Part shown: positions 1 through 9,850 of the stretch, one piece after another | Layout of the letters: each line of letters begins with the position of its first letter | Position numbering within the stretch: the stretch's first letter is position 1 | NCBI GenBank assembly: GCA_028868545.1 | Contig: JAGWUF010000019.1 | Location: forward strand, 1-41,141 | DNA length: 41,141 nucleotides | From: Lysobacteraceae bacterium | GTDB lineage: Bacteria; Pseudomonadota; Gammaproteobacteria; Xanthomonadales; Xanthomonadaceae | Reading direction: 5' to 3' | The notes under the pieces: model-generated | The model's input: the letters and a program-made list of their open reading frames with translations, nothing else | Databases searched by the model: none | What the model was told of the DNA's origin: nothing | Made by a program: the position numbers and the translations under genes

Positions 1-2159
1 GCCACGAACACCAGGCAGCCGGACAGGAAGGCGAACCAGAACACCACCTGGATCACCAGCGCGGCCTGGTCGCCGATGCGGCGGATCTCGCCGGTGACGG
101 CGTCGATGTCGATCACGTTGGCGTTCGGGATCGCGTGCGCCAGCGCGGTTGCCAGCGCGGTGTCGCCGGTGGGCACCCGCACCGCGGTGATCCAGGTGGC
201 GGGCAGCTCGCGGGCCAGGTCGGGTGAGGCCAGCACGAAGAAGTTGGGGGTGAAGCTTTCCCAGCGCACGTCGCGCAGGCTGGTGATGCGGCCTTCGATG
301 CGCTGGCCGGCAACGTCGAACGCCAGCGTGTCGCCCAGCTGCCAGCGCAGCTGTTCGGCGAATTTGGTTTCCACCGAGAACTCGTTGCGCGCGCTGGCCG
401 GGTTCCAGAACCTGCCGGCCTTCAGCGTGTTGCCGGTGGGCAGCGCATCGGCGGTGGACAGGTTGAACTCGCGATCCATCAGCAGCTGGCCGCGCCCCTG
501 CGGTTCCGGACGGCCGCGCTGGCTGGCGGTTGCGCCGACGTAGCGGGCGCGGATCATCGGCGACAGCCCGACCGAGCGGTAATCCAGCCGCGCCAGCACC
601 GCGTTGAAGCTGGCGCGCTGATCCGGCTGCACGTTGATGACGAAGCGGTTGGGCGCATCGCCGCGCACGCTGGCCTGCCACTGTTCCCACACGTCGGTGC
701 GCACCAGCAGCAGCAACAGCAGCGCCATCAGGCTGGTGCCCAGCGCCACCACCTGCGCGATGGTCAGCCGGCGCCGCCGCGACAGGTTGAGCAGGGCGTA
801 GCGGACGATGCCGCTGCCGGCACGTCCGGCGCGCGCCACCAGCGCCGCCAGCGCCCAGCCGGCGACGCCCAGCACGGCGGCGGTGGCCAGCAGCCCGCCC
901 AGCAGGATGGCGCCGGTGGTGGCGTTGCCGGCGGCCTGCCAGAACAGCGCCAGCAGCCCGCCCAGCGCCAGCGCGAACAGCAGCAGCGCCGGCGGCGAGG
1001 GCGTGCGCAGATCCTGCCGCAGCACCGCCAGCGCGCTGACCCGGCGCAGCGCCAGCAGCGGCGGCAGCGCGAAGGTGGCGAGGATCCACAGCCCCACCAG
1101 CGCGCCCTTCAGCAGCGGCCAGGCGGTGGCCGGCGGCAGCGCGGTGCCCAGCTCGCGCGCGATCCACGCGCCCGCCAGCTGCTGCAGCAGCGCCGCCGCC
1201 AGCAGCGCCAGCACGATCGCCACGCTGCCCAGGATCGCCAGCTGGCCCACGTACAGGCCGACGATGGCGCGCTGGCCGGCGCCGAGTGCGCGCAGGGTGG
1301 CCGCGATCGCGCGATGGCGCTCGGCGTGCTGGCGCGCGGCCATGCCGATGGCCACCGCGGCCAGCGCGGCGGTCAGCAGCAGCGACACCGACAGGAAGCG
1401 CTGCGCCCGATCCAGCGCATTGCGCAGCTGCGGGCTGAGGTCGTCGCCGGTTTCCACCCGCGCGCCGGGGCTGCGCTCGGCTTCGCGTGCTTTCACCCAC
1501 GGCGCGATCGCCGCCGGCGGGCCGGCCACCGCCACCCGCCACGAGGCGCGTGCGCCGGGGCCGAGCAGGCCGCCGGCTTCCACCTCGGCCAGCGGCAGGA
1601 TCGCGCGCGGGCCCAATTCCACCCCGGCAATCGGGCGATCCGGCTCCTCCACCACGATGCCGGCCAGCCGCAGCGGCCGGCCGCCGACATCGACCAGCGT
1701 GCCGAGCCTGGCCTGCAGCCGCGATGCGCCGCTTTCGCTCAGCCACAGCGTGCCCGCGTCCGGCCGCGGCAGCCGCTGCAGGCCGCGTGCGGTGCGCACG
1801 GTATAGGGGCCGAGCAGCGGCGCGTCGCCGGCCAGCGCCTTCAGCGTGCCCAGCTGCGGCGCACCGTCCTGCAGGCCGACCATGCTGGCCAGCTCCACGC
1901 TGCGGTAGCTGCGCAGACCGAGCCGGCGCGCATCGCGCAGCGCCGCGTCCACCGCGCGGTCGTCGCTGCTGAAGGCGGCATCGCCACCGACCAGCCGGCG
2001 GCTCTGCGCGCCGAGCGCATCGGTGGTGCGCTGGGCGATGCTGCCCACGCCCGCCAGCGCCAGCACCGCCACGAACAGCGCCGCCAGCAGCACCCCGAAT
2101 TCGCCGTTGCGCCAGCCCGACCAGGCCTGCCGCGCGGCCATCCGCGCCAGCCGGCTCAC
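1..2159 (-). CDS. FtsX/MacB-family ABC permease (YbbP-type), C-terminus beyond window
   Basis: Inner-membrane permease subunit of an ABC system of the YbbA-YbbP/LolCDE/MacB class. This class moves hydrophobic substrates or drives periplasmic work rather than importing nutrients. An uninterrupted minus-strand frame of about 719 codons runs from a GTG at 2159 to the window edge, and I checked the frame at several points. An N-terminal hydrophobic helix (about residues 20-40) is followed by a large periplasmic region and a multi-helix block around residues 260-400. A further hydrophobic stretch lies near residue 470, and a second soluble region leads to a final helix cut by the edge, giving the duplicated FtsX layout of YbbP. 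The start overlaps the stop of the ATPase gene as GTGA, so the two are probably translationally coupled. E. coli YbbP is about 800 residues, so roughly 100 may be missing. The substrate is unknown. Confidence 0.85.
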   Translation of the reverse strand, partial: MSRLARMAARQAWSGWRNGEFGVLLAALFVAVLALAGVGSIAQRTTDALGAQSRRLVGGDAAFSSDDRAVDAALRDARRLGLRSYRSVELASMVGLQDGAPQLGTLKALAGDAPLLGPYTVRTARGLQRLPRPDAGTLWLSESGASRLQARLGTLVDVGGRPLRLAGIVVEEPDRPIAGVELGPRAILPLAEVEAGGLLGPGARASWRVAVAGPPAAIAPWVKAREAERSPGARVETGDDLSPQLRNALDRAQRFLSVSLLLTAALAAVAIGMAARQHAERHRAIAATLRALGAGQRAIVGLYVGQLAILGSVAIVLALLAAALLQQLAGAWIARELGTALPPATAWPLLKGALVGLWILATFALPPLLALRRVSALAVLRQDLRTPSPPALLLFALALGGLLALFWQAAGNATTGAILLGGLLATAAVLGVAGWALAALVARAGRAGSGIVRYALLNLSRRRRLTIAQVVALGTSLMALLLLLLVRTDVWEQWQASVRGDAPNRFVINVQPDQRASFNAVLARLDYRSVGLSPMIRARYVGATASQRGRPEPQGRGQLLMDREFNLSTADALPTGNTLKAGRFWNPASARNEFSVETKFAEQLRWQLGDTLAFDVAGQRIEGRITSLRDVRWESFTPNFFVLASPDLARELPATWITAVRVPTGDTALATALAHAIPNANVIDIDAVTGEIRRIGDQAALVIQVVFWFAFLSGCLVFV

Positions 2160-2908
2160 GGTAGCAGCCGCCCGGCGTCCAGCCGCAGCTGGCGGTCGCA
2201 GCGTCCGGCCAGGCGCTCGTCATGGGTGACCACCACCACGGTGGTGGCGCGGGCATCGTCCATGCCGAACAGCAGGTCTTCGATGGCCAGCCCGGTCTTG
2301 CGGTCGAGGTTGCCGGTGGGTTCGTCGGCGAACAGGATCCGCGGCCGGGTGGCGAAGGCGCGGGCGATCGCCACCCGCTGCTGTTCGCCGCCCGAGAGTT
2401 GGCGCGGCAGGTGGTGCAGGCGCTGGCCCAGGCCGACTTTCTCCAGCAGCGCACGCGCGGCCGCGCCGCCGCTCTCGCCGCGCAGCTCCAGCGGCAGCGC
2501 CACGTTGTCCAGCGCGCTCATCGCCGGCATCAGCTGGAAGTTCTGGAACACGAAGCCGACCGCACGCGCGCGCAGCGCGGCGCGGGTGTCCTCGCTGGTG
2601 GCGTGGATCGGCGCGCCGTCCAGCCACACCTCGCCGCGGCTGGGCAGGTCCAGCCCGGCCAGCAGCGACAGCAGGGTGGTCTTGCCGGAGCCGGACTCGC
2701 CGACGATGGCGACCCGCTCGCCGGCGGCGATGTCCAGGCTGATCGCGTCGAGGATGGTCAGCGCGCCGTCCGGCAGCGCCACGGTCTTGCCGACGTCGCG
2801 CGCGCGCAGGCTGCCAGGCCCGGGCGTGCTAGCGTTTGCGGCAACCGGAACGGGAGTGGGCGCGATGGTGTCGGCGGTGCGGACGTGGGTGCTGGGCGTG
2901 TGCGTCAT
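2156..2908 (-). CDS. ABC transporter ATP-binding protein (YbbA/LolD family)
   Basis: ATPase partner of the FtsX-like permease that overlaps its 3' end. It contains a Walker A motif (GESGSGKTT), a Q-loop (FQNFQ), the signature LSGGEQQR, Walker B ([12 protein letters not shown]) and an H-loop (VVTHD), in the order and spacing of LolD/YbbA proteins. The start is uncertain. Family members begin only about 10 residues before the segment [10 protein letters not shown], but no ATG, GTG or TTG lies that close. I use the ATG at 2908, which gives 250 residues and a low-complexity Pro/Thr/Ala lead; an ATG at 2965 is also in frame. With the start at 2908 the gene's 5' end overlaps the divergent tesA coding sequence by about 44 bp. 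In E. coli ybbA is likewise divergent from tesA, which supports both assignments. Confidence 0.88.
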   Translation of the reverse strand: MTHTPSTHVRTADTIAPTPVPVAANASTPGPGSLRARDVGKTVALPDGALTILDAISLDIAAGERVAIVGESGSGKTTLLSLLAGLDLPSRGEVWLDGAPIHATSEDTRAALRARAVGFVFQNFQLMPAMSALDNVALPLELRGESGGAAARALLEKVGLGQRLHHLPRQLSGGEQQRVAIARAFATRPRILFADEPTGNLDRKTGLAIEDLLFGMDDARATTVVVVTHDERLAGRCDRQLRLDAGRLLP

Positions 2909-3473
2909 GCTGGCGATGCTAGCCGCATCTTCGGTCGATGCACGTGAGCGGAAAGTCCTGGTCATGGGCGACTCACTCTCGGTCGCCCACGGGCTGCGCC
3001 CGGAGCAGGGCTGGGTGGCGCTGGCCGATGCGAAGTCGGCGCGCTACGCCTTCCACAACGCCAGCATTTCCGGCGAAACCAGCGCCGGCGGGCGCAGCCG
3101 CATCGACGTCGAGCTGGCGCGGGTGCGGCCGGATATCGTCATCATCGAACTGGGTGCCAACGACGGCCTGCGCGGGCTGCCGCTGGCGCAGTTGGACGCG
3201 AACCTGGGCAGGATGATCACCGCCTCGCGCAAGGCCGGCGCGCAGGTGCTGCTGGTGGGCATGCAGCTGCCGCCGAACTACGGTGCGTATGCCAGGGATT
3301 TCCAGCGCACCTTCGTGCTGGTCAGCCAGCGCTTTCGCACCGGGCTGATTCCGCATTTCCTCGCCCCGCTGGGCACGCAGCGCAGCTGGTTCCAGGCCGA
3401 CAATCTGCACCCCACCGCCGCCGCGCAGCCGCTGCTGGCGGAGGAAGTGCTGCGCGCGCTGGACGCGCTCTAA
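2865..3473 (+). CDS. tesA: TesA-like periplasmic thioesterase/lysophospholipase, SGNH family
   Basis: Multifunctional esterase expected to hydrolyse acyl-CoA thioesters and lysophospholipids in the periplasm. The 202-residue product has an N-terminal signal peptide (one Arg, a hydrophobic core, and SVDA as probable cleavage site). The four SGNH blocks are present: GDSLS with nucleophile Ser37; a Gly-rich block [13 protein letters not shown] with Asn99; and DNLHP with Asp179 and His182. The ATG at 2865 is preferred because it gives a complete signal peptide. A later ATG at 2907 would remove the charged n-region. It is divergent from the ybbA-like ATPase gene, as in E. coli, and its 3' end overlaps purD by 4 bp in convergent orientation. 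Confidence 0.9.
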   Translation: MVSAVRTWVLGVCVMLAMLAASSVDARERKVLVMGDSLSVAHGLRPEQGWVALADAKSARYAFHNASISGETSAGGRSRIDVELARVRPDIVIIELGANDGLRGLPLAQLDANLGRMITASRKAGAQVLLVGMQLPPNYGAYARDFQRTFVLVSQRFRTGLIPHFLAPLGTQRSWFQADNLHPTAAAQPLLAEEVLRALDAL

Positions 3474-4756
3474 GTCTGCTCGCGCGCGATCGCGCGCCAG
3501 CCGATGTCGCTGCGGTGGAACTCGTGCACCCAGTGGATCGCATCGACGCCGGCGTAGGCCTTGCGCTGCGCATCCGAAACCGTTTCACCCAGCGCAGTCA
3601 CGCACAGCACGCGGCCACCGGCGCTGACCACGTTGCCGGCGGCATCCAGCGCGGTGCCGGCATGGAAGACCTTGGCGCTGGCGGGCACGGCATCGAGGCC
3701 TGCAATCGCCTCGCCGCTGATCGGCGTGTCCGGGTACGGTTTCGAGGCCATCACCACGCCCAGCGACGGGCGCGGGTCCCACTGCGCTTCGACGCCATCG
3801 AGCTTGCCGTCGATGGCGGTCTCCAGCAGTTCGACCAGATCCGACTGCAGGCGCAGCATGACGGGTTGGGTTTCCGGGTCGCCGAAGCGGACGTTGAATT
3901 CGATCACCTTGGGCGCGCCGCTGGCGTCGATCATCAGCCCGGCATACAGGAAGCCGGTGAACGGGATGCCGTCCGCCTGCATGCCCTGCACGGTGGGGTT
4001 CACCACCTCGCGCATCACCCGCGCATGTACCTCGGGCGTGACCACCGGCGCCGGCGAATACGCGCCCATGCCGCCGGTATTGGGGCCGGTGTCGCCGTCG
4101 CCCACGCGCTTGTGGTCCTGCGAGGTCGCCATCGGCAGCGCGGTCATGCCGTCCACCATCGAGATGAAGCTGGCCTCTTCGCCGTCGAGGAACTCCTCGA
4201 TGACCACGCGCGCGCCGGCATCGCCGAACGCATTGCCGCTGAGCATGTCGCGCACCGCGGCTTCGGCTTCGTCCAGGGTCATCGCCACGATCACGCCCTT
4301 GCCGGCGGCCAGGCCATCGGCCTTGATCACGATGGGTGCGCCCTTGGCGCGGATATAGGCGAGCGCGGCGTCGACCTCGCTGTGCACTTCGTAGAACGCG
4401 GTGGGAATGCCGTGGCGGGCGAGGAAGTCCTTGGCGAAGGCCTTGCTGCCTTCCAGCTGCGCGGCAGCGGCGGTGGGGCCGAAGATGCGCAAGGACGCAG
4501 CGCGGAAGCGATCCACCACGCCCGCCACCAGCGGCACTTCCGGCCCGACCACGGTCAGCGCCACGGCTTCGTCCTGCGCCAGCGCCAGCAATCCGTCGAC
4601 GTCGGTCACCTTGACCGCGACGTTGCGGCATTTCGCCTCCCGCGCGGTGCCGGCATTGCCCGGCGCGACGATGACTTCGCTGACGCGCGGGGACTGCGCC
4701 AGCTTCCACGCCAGCGCGTGTTCGCGACCGCCGGAACCGATGACGAGGATCTTCAT
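3470..4756 (-). CDS. purD: Phosphoribosylamine-glycine ligase (GAR synthetase)
   Basis: ATP-grasp enzyme that joins glycine to 5-phosphoribosylamine, the second step of de novo purine synthesis. The 428-residue product matches the family length. It opens with the PurD N-terminal motif [17 protein letters not shown], followed by a central ATP-grasp region ([21 protein letters not shown]), [14 protein letters not shown], and the metal/ATP site region [12 protein letters not shown]. It lies 84 bp downstream of purH on the same strand, the usual purH-purD pair, with a strong hairpin at the junction. The TAG stop overlaps the tesA stop on the other strand, so no separate terminator fits between the two convergent genes. 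Confidence 0.97.
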   Translation of the reverse strand: MKILVIGSGGREHALAWKLAQSPRVSEVIVAPGNAGTAREAKCRNVAVKVTDVDGLLALAQDEAVALTVVGPEVPLVAGVVDRFRAASLRIFGPTAAAAQLEGSKAFAKDFLARHGIPTAFYEVHSEVDAALAYIRAKGAPIVIKADGLAAGKGVIVAMTLDEAEAAVRDMLSGNAFGDAGARVVIEEFLDGEEASFISMVDGMTALPMATSQDHKRVGDGDTGPNTGGMGAYSPAPVVTPEVHARVMREVVNPTVQGMQADGIPFTGFLYAGLMIDASGAPKVIEFNVRFGDPETQPVMLRLQSDLVELLETAIDGKLDGVEAQWDPRPSLGVVMASKPYPDTPISGEAIAGLDAVPASAKVFHAGTALDAAGNVVSAGGRVLCVTALGETVSDAQRKAYAGVDAIHWVHEFHRSDIGWRAIAREQT

Positions 4757-4818
4757 GCGTATTTACCTGTCAGATGTCGGAGTAACACGGGCACCGGGTT
4801 TGCGCAGCAGACTTCGGG

Positions 4819-4845
4819 ATTGATGCCTGCAGCGCAGGCATCAAT
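4819..4845. repeat. Perfect 12-bp stem hairpin overlapping the purH stop codon
   Basis: ATTGATGCCTGC and its exact complement are separated by 3 nt (AGC). The right arm contains the purH stop codon (4841-4843). There is no T-run on either side, so it is not a classical intrinsic terminator. It may act as an mRNA-stabilising or processing hairpin between purH and purD, or be a REP-type element. Confidence 0.7.
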
Positions 4846-6430
4846 GCCTGAAATGCCGAACGCCGGTGAACACCATCGCGATGCCGTGTTCGTCCGCCGC
4901 CGCGATCACTTCCGCGTCGCGCATCGAACCGCCGGGCTGGATCACCGCCTTGATGCCGGCCTCTGCCGCCGCATCGATGCCGTCGCGGAACGGGAAGAAG
5001 GCGTCCGAGGCCATCACCGAGCCCGGCACGATCAGACCCGCGTCGGTGGCCTTGATGCCGGCGATGCGCGCCGAATACACGCGGCTCATCTGGCCGGCGC
5101 CCACACCAATGGTGCGGCTGTCCTTGGCATAGACGATGGCGTTGGACTTGACGAACTTCGCCACCTTCCACGCGAACAGCAGATCATTGAACTGCGCCTC
5201 GGTCGGCGCCAGCTGCGACACCACCTTCAGCTCGTCGCGGGTGACCACGCGGTCGTCGGCGGTCTGCATCAGCAGGCCGGAGTTGACCCGCTTGGTGTCG
5301 ATGAAGTGCTTCGACGGCGGTGCCAGCGGGATGCGCAGCACGCGCACGTTGGCTTTCTTCTTCGCATAGGCCAGCGCGTCCTCGTCGTAATCGGGCGCGA
5401 TCAGCACCTCGACGAACTGGCGGTCGAGGATGGTCTTGCAGGTGGCGCCATCGAGCTTGGTGTTGAAGGCGAGAATGCCGCCGAAAGCGCTGGTGGGGTC
5501 GGTGGCGTAGGCCGCTTCATAGGCATCGCCGCAGCCGCTGCCGACGGCCACGCCGCAGGGATTGGCGTGCTTGACGATCACGCAGGCAGGCGCGTCGAAC
5601 TGGCGCACGCATTCCCACGCGGCATCGCTGTCGGCGATGTTGTTGTAGCTCAGCTCCTTGCCCTGCAGCTGGGTGAAGGTGGCCAGCGAGCCCGGCGCCG
5701 GCCACAGATCGCGGTAGAACGCGGCCTGCTGGTGCGGGTTCTCGCCGTAGCGCAGGTCCATCACCTTGACGAAGTTGCCGTTGGCCTGCGCCGGGAACTG
5801 CATCGGCGCACCGTCCTCGCCGAGTGAGGACAGGTAGCTGCTGATGCAGGCGTCGTACACGGCGACATCGTTGAACGCGGCCACCGCCAGCTGCCAGCGG
5901 GTCTTGGCCGACAGCGCGCCGGCGTTGGCGGCGAGTTCCTCGACCAGCCCGGCGTACTGCGCCGGCGCGGTGGCCACGGCGACGCGGGCGAAGTTCTTGG
6001 CCGCACTGCGCAGCATCGCCGGGCCGCCGATGTCGATGTTCTCGATGATGTCTTCGAATCGGCTGTCGGGATTGGCCGACACCCGCGCGAACGGGTACAG
6101 GTTCAGCACCAGCAGGTCGATCGCGCCGATGCCGTGTTCGGCCATCACCGCATCATCCAGGCCGGCGCGGCCCAGCAGGCCGCCGTGCACCTTCGGGTGC
6201 AGGGTCTTGACGCGGCCGTCCATCATTTCCGGGAAACCAGTGACGTCGCTGACGTCCTTCACCGCCAGCCCCGCCTCGCGCAGCGCCTTGGCGGTGCCGC
6301 CGGTGGACAGCAGTTCGACGCCGTGGGAAGCCAGTGCCGTGGCGAATTCAAGCAGGCCGGTCTTGTCGGAAACGGAGAGCAGGGCGCGGCGGACGGTGAC
6401 CGGCGCGCCGGGAAGGAAATCGGCGGACAT
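4841..6430 (-). CDS. purH: Bifunctional AICAR formyltransferase / IMP cyclohydrolase
   Basis: Catalyses the last two steps of de novo IMP synthesis: formylation of AICAR with 10-formyl-THF, then ring closure. The 529 residues match the family. The N-terminal IMP cyclohydrolase (MGS-like) domain opens with [17 protein letters not shown] and contains [13 protein letters not shown] and the segment [18 protein letters not shown]. The C-terminal transformylase domain includes [15 protein letters not shown], the KHANPCG motif, and the closing [12 protein letters not shown] and QPGGSMRD motifs. It follows fis by 59 bp and precedes purD on the same strand, so the three may be co-transcribed. The last codons fold into the hairpin at 4819-4845. 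Confidence 0.98.
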   Translation of the reverse strand: MSADFLPGAPVTVRRALLSVSDKTGLLEFATALASHGVELLSTGGTAKALREAGLAVKDVSDVTGFPEMMDGRVKTLHPKVHGGLLGRAGLDDAVMAEHGIGAIDLLVLNLYPFARVSANPDSRFEDIIENIDIGGPAMLRSAAKNFARVAVATAPAQYAGLVEELAANAGALSAKTRWQLAVAAFNDVAVYDACISSYLSSLGEDGAPMQFPAQANGNFVKVMDLRYGENPHQQAAFYRDLWPAPGSLATFTQLQGKELSYNNIADSDAAWECVRQFDAPACVIVKHANPCGVAVGSGCGDAYEAAYATDPTSAFGGILAFNTKLDGATCKTILDRQFVEVLIAPDYDEDALAYAKKKANVRVLRIPLAPPSKHFIDTKRVNSGLLMQTADDRVVTRDELKVVSQLAPTEAQFNDLLFAWKVAKFVKSNAIVYAKDSRTIGVGAGQMSRVYSARIAGIKATDAGLIVPGSVMASDAFFPFRDGIDAAAEAGIKAVIQPGGSMRDAEVIAAADEHGIAMVFTGVRHFRH

Positions 6431-6489
6431 GCGGGGAGGGGGCGGTGGGGAAGCGCCAATTATAGCGGCCGGCCCCGGCTTGGCCCGGC

Positions 6490-6753
6490 TCAGGCCGACA
6501 GGCCGTAGTCCTTGAGCTTCTTGCGCAGGGTGGCGCGGTGGATGCCCAGCAGGGTGGCGGCGCGGCTCTGGTTGCCGTCGCAGTGTTTCAGCACTTCCGC
6601 GAACAGCGGAATTTCCAGTTCGCGCAGGGCGACGTTGTACAGATCATCGGTGTCGCAGCCGTCCAGATCGCGCAGATAGCGGCGCACGGACGTGGCGACA
6701 TGCTCGCGCAAGGGCGCGCGGCCGGTGTCCTGGCGTGGTTCGGATTGGTTCAA
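6490..6753 (-). CDS. fis: Fis-family nucleoid-associated DNA-binding protein
   Basis: Small DNA-bending regulator of 87 residues, close to E. coli Fis (98). The C-terminal helix-turn-helix is clear ([26 protein letters not shown], residues about 60-85), with the Fis core [14 protein letters not shown] before it. The start appears to be TTG at 6753, with a good Shine-Dalgarno GAGGGA six bases upstream (6760-6765). No in-frame ATG or GTG gives a plausible protein, so the rare start may set a low translation rate. The order prmA, DUF3426, fis, purH, purD matches what I recall from xanthomonads, whereas E. coli pairs fis with dusB. Confidence 0.9.
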   Translation of the reverse strand: MNQSEPRQDTGRAPLREHVATSVRRYLRDLDGCDTDDLYNVALRELEIPLFAEVLKHCDGNQSRAATLLGIHRATLRKKLKDYGLSA

Positions 6754-6907
6754 CGAAAGTCCCTCGAAGCGACGCGCAAGGGTGCAGGGCAGCCGATGCG
6801 GTGGAGGGGGAGTCTAGCGCGATGGCTGGCGACTTGTCAGGCCGTGACGCGCATTCAGTGCGACCGAGCCGACGCACGGTCGGCAGGAAAACGCTTGCAG
6901 GCAAGGC

Positions 6908-7417
6908 TCATTCGAAGCGGAAATCGAACGCCACCACATTCGGTGCTGGTTCGACGATGTCGAATGCAATCTGGCTGGCTTGCAGCGCCTCGATCTGCGC
7001 GGCGTGCGGCGCTTTGCCCAGATAGTCAGCGGGCAGGAAGCGGCGCGTACCCAAGCTGCGACCGTTGACGTCGGTCAGGGTGAGCACCAGCACCGGCCAG
7101 GCCTGCGGCCAGCGTGCTTCATTGCGGAAGCTGGCCTGCACGCGCAGCACACCGGGCTGGTCGGGTGGCGCGATCACGTCGCGCGAAAGCATGTTGAAGG
7201 CTGTCGGTTCACGCCAGAGTGGCAGTCGGCAATGCAGCGCTGCGCAACCTGCCTCCAGCAGCGGGCGCAGGCTGGCATTGGCGGCCAGTTGCGCACGTTC
7301 CTGCCAGCCTGTCTGCAGCAGCAGGCCCAGCAGCAGCACTGCCAGTGCCCACCATTCGCCACGCCGGTGGAAGGTCGGCGGCGGTGCGCCCAATGCAAAG
7401 CTCGGCGCGTGATTCAT
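6908..7417 (-). CDS. DUF3426 membrane-anchored protein, lacking the usual zinc ribbon
   Basis: Function unknown. The 169 residues comprise a short cytoplasmic lead, one transmembrane helix ([17 protein letters not shown], about residues 22-38) and a periplasmic DUF3426 domain. That domain contains the Cys pair [10 protein letters not shown], the segment [26 protein letters not shown], and an [10 protein letters not shown] block. Homologues I know usually begin with a CxxC zinc-ribbon (MJ0042 type) before the helix. Here no CxxC precedes the helix, and the start (ATG 7417) is fixed by a 4-bp ATGA overlap with prmA. Either the finger was lost or this lineage has a short form. Close coupling to prmA and proximity to fis are the only functional hints. 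Confidence 0.75.
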   Translation of the reverse strand: MNHAPSFALGAPPPTFHRRGEWWALAVLLLGLLLQTGWQERAQLAANASLRPLLEAGCAALHCRLPLWREPTAFNMLSRDVIAPPDQPGVLRVQASFRNEARWPQAWPVLVLTLTDVNGRSLGTRRFLPADYLGKAPHAAQIEALQASQIAFDIVEPAPNVVAFDFRFE

Positions 7418-8343
7418 GCGTGTACCTGCCGCGTATTGCGCACGCCGTCGATGCGGATCCAATCCTCGTCGCGGGCCACCTGCAGGGCATCGAACCACGG
7501 CGCAAAGCGCAGCAGCAGCGCATCTTCCTGCCCGGCCAGAATGCCCGACATCGCCAGTCGTCCACCGGGCGCGGTGCGTGCGGCCAGCACTTCAGCCAGC
7601 GCATCCAGCGCGGTGGCCAGGATATTGGCAACCACCACCGGATAGGTGCCGGTGGGCGCGTCTTGCGGCAGGAAGGTGGCGATCTGCTCGCCATTGCGCT
7701 GCGCGTTGTCGGCGGTGGCGAGGATGGCTTGCGGGTCGTTGTCGATCCCGATGGCCGTGCCCGCGCCCAGCTTCAACGCGGCCAGCGCCAAGATGCCGCT
7801 GCCGCAGCCGAAATCCAGCACGGCCTTGCCCCGCAGTTCGCCTGCCGCCGCCAGCGCATCCAGCCAGCGTAGGCACAGCGCGGTGGTGGGATGGGTGCCG
7901 GAGCCGAACGCAAGGCCGGGGTCCAGCCGCACGATGGCGGCACCGGGTGCGGTGGCCGCCTCCGGTAGCGGGTGATCCCACGGCACGATCCAGCAGCGCG
8001 CGCCGAAGGCCATCGGCTGGAACATGTCCAGCCATGCGCGTTCCCAATCCTGATCCTCGACCTTCTCGAACCGCGCCTGCGTCCAGTCCAGATCCGGGTC
8101 GAATGCTTCCAGTGCGGCCAGCAGCACCAGCGCATCGGTGTCGTCCGGGAACAGCGCGGTCAGCGTCATTTCATCCCACAGTGGCAGCTCGCCCACGCCG
8201 GGTTCGAAAATGGCCTGCTCGTCGACGGCATCCAGATGCGCGTCCTGCAAGGTCACGGCCAAGGCGCCCACATCGTCCAGTGCGCGCTCGGCGCGGGCGT
8301 GCTGGGCTTCGGTGCAAGGCAGCAGGAGCTGGAGATAGGGCAT
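7414..8343 (-). CDS. prmA: Ribosomal protein L11 methyltransferase
   Basis: SAM-dependent enzyme that trimethylates ribosomal protein L11 at several amino groups. The 309 residues fit the family. An N-terminal substrate-recognition domain (about residues 1-60) leads through a linker with [11 protein letters not shown] to the methyltransferase domain. That domain carries the PrmA signature [15 protein letters not shown], motif [17 protein letters not shown], the acidic loop GIDNDPQA, and a VANILA block in the position of the catalytic (N/D)PP(Y/F)-type motif. Its stop overlaps the start of the DUF3426 gene as ATGA. Confidence 0.97.
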   Translation of the reverse strand: MPYLQLLLPCTEAQHARAERALDDVGALAVTLQDAHLDAVDEQAIFEPGVGELPLWDEMTLTALFPDDTDALVLLAALEAFDPDLDWTQARFEKVEDQDWERAWLDMFQPMAFGARCWIVPWDHPLPEAATAPGAAIVRLDPGLAFGSGTHPTTALCLRWLDALAAAGELRGKAVLDFGCGSGILALAALKLGAGTAIGIDNDPQAILATADNAQRNGEQIATFLPQDAPTGTYPVVVANILATALDALAEVLAARTAPGGRLAMSGILAGQEDALLLRFAPWFDALQVARDEDWIRIDGVRNTRQVHA

Positions 8344-8417
8344 GAGCGAATGGCGCGGGATGAGCGCGCCATTCTCGCAGGTTCCCGCGCGCTGCGTGGC
8401 GCGGCGGGCAGGGCCGA

Positions 8418-9737
8418 TCAGCCGCCCAGAATGCCCTTCAACAGGCCCTTCATGCCCGGCCGCTTCTGCGGCTGTTGCTGCTGCGGGCCATCACCTTCCG
8501 GGTTTTCCATCTGCTGCATGTTGCCGAAATCCAGGCCCAGCATGGCCGTGGCGGTGGATTTGGCGCGCAGGCGCACGCTCCATTCCGGGTTCCACGGTTG
8601 TTTGGGATCGGCCGGCCTGGGGGGATAGGTGATCCAGCTTTCCGGGCCGTAGGCGGTCATCATCAGCATCGCCGGCACCATCCCGCCTTCGCCCCCGCCA
8701 CTGGCAGCGAAAATGCCTTTGGGAATGGTGCAGCTGGTAGCGGAGGCGGGCAGCAGGACCTTCTGCTTCAGCCATTTGTCGATGTAGCCGCCGGTCAGGT
8801 AGCTGTGCAGGTCGCTGCCGGCACCGGGCACGTCGGCGCTGCTCCAGATCACCAGATGGAAGGAATTCTGGCCGAGCATCTGCATCTTCATGCCGGTGAT
8901 GAAGTAAGCCTTGGCACGATCCACCGACGGCCAGCCCAGCTGTACCGCCTCGGTGGCTTCACCCTGCGTGCGCAGCATCAACTTGGGCATGAAGTCGGCG
9001 GACTGCTCCACATCGAATTTCATCGAGGCGGGGATGCTGTCGCCGGTGATCTGGTGATTGCCGGCCAGGCGCGCGCCATTGGGGACCTGCTTGCCGTACT
9101 GACGGTTGGGCCAATAGACGTAGCCGGGCTTGAGGTCGATGTCACGGTCGGGCGCATACAGGCCGCGCGACATGCTGCCCGAACTTTGCACGTCGATTCC
9201 CTGCATGCCGCCCATCGGGTTTTTCGGGTCGATCGTCTTGCCATTGCCTTTGACCTTGAAGCTGGCCACCTTGGGCTGGCCGGGGCGCACCGTGGCACCG
9301 CAGCCCCAGTATTCGGAAATCTTGACTTCCACATCCGGTACCTTGCCGGGGGCGCTTTCGCCGGGGGAGTGGGTGGTGGGTTCGACGGGGATCAGGGTGA
9401 GGGATTTACCCAGGTTCAGCCCCGCCGGGATGAGATCCTGTGCCTGCACGCCGGGCTTGAGCGTGTTGTGCAGCGCCATGTCCAGATACTGCCCGGTCAT
9501 CCCGCCAGCGCGGGTGGTGGGATAGGTGGGCTTGCTGGTGTCGCCGCCGCCCATGCGCTTGGCCATGAAGCCACCCAGCCCGCCCATCATGCCGCCCATG
9601 TCGGGCATCCCGGCCATGTTGTGGGTGGCCACGTCGATGAACAGGTTGGTGGGTGGGGTTTTGCCCTGCTGACTGGCAGCCGGCAGGGCCAGTACGGTGG
9701 CAGCAAGGGCAAGAAACAGGGCGTGACGGCGCTGCAT
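8418..9737 (-). CDS. Secreted protein of unknown function with Met/Gly-rich N-terminal segment
   Basis: I do not recognise a named family. The 439-residue product has a clear signal peptide ([20 protein letters not shown] then ASQQ). A Met/Gly-rich segment follows at about residues 40-66 ([16 protein letters not shown]), with a second short one, NPMGGMQG. The large middle region is rich in beta-type sequence and has conserved-looking Trp/Tyr clusters ([20 protein letters not shown]). The tail is Gln-rich and basic and ends GLLKGILGG. Two cysteines after the signal peptide (GCGAT; TSCTIP) could form a disulfide. It lies downstream of accC and upstream of prmA on the same strand, with gaps of 113 and 74 bp, so it may be its own unit. 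Clustered methionines could suggest metal contact, but that is only a guess. Confidence 0.8.
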   Translation of the reverse strand: MQRRHALFLALAATVLALPAASQQGKTPPTNLFIDVATHNMAGMPDMGGMMGGLGGFMAKRMGGGDTSKPTYPTTRAGGMTGQYLDMALHNTLKPGVQAQDLIPAGLNLGKSLTLIPVEPTTHSPGESAPGKVPDVEVKISEYWGCGATVRPGQPKVASFKVKGNGKTIDPKNPMGGMQGIDVQSSGSMSRGLYAPDRDIDLKPGYVYWPNRQYGKQVPNGARLAGNHQITGDSIPASMKFDVEQSADFMPKLMLRTQGEATEAVQLGWPSVDRAKAYFITGMKMQMLGQNSFHLVIWSSADVPGAGSDLHSYLTGGYIDKWLKQKVLLPASATSCTIPKGIFAASGGGEGGMVPAMLMMTAYGPESWITYPPRPADPKQPWNPEWSVRLRAKSTATAMLGLDFGNMQQMENPEGDGPQQQQPQKRPGMKGLLKGILGG

Positions 9738-9850
9738 GGCGGGGCTCCGGAAGAAAGGGCGACTTCCTTATAGCGGAAAAACCCGGCGCGAGCGGCCACG
9801 TCGGATCAGGCAGCACCGAACAGCTTCAGGATGGCGTTTCCAGTACTGCC

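Noticed and set aside
1314..2864. Long plus-strand open frame upstream of tesA, continuous with it
   Set aside because: It is antisense to the FtsX-like permease and ABC ATPase, with Arg/Ala/Pro/Gln-rich composition and no domain. Only the part from 2865 is the real tesA.
3515..5827. 770-codon plus-strand open frame
   Set aside because: It is antisense to purD and purH. The His/Arg/Gly-rich, motif-free translation is typical of GC-rich shadows.
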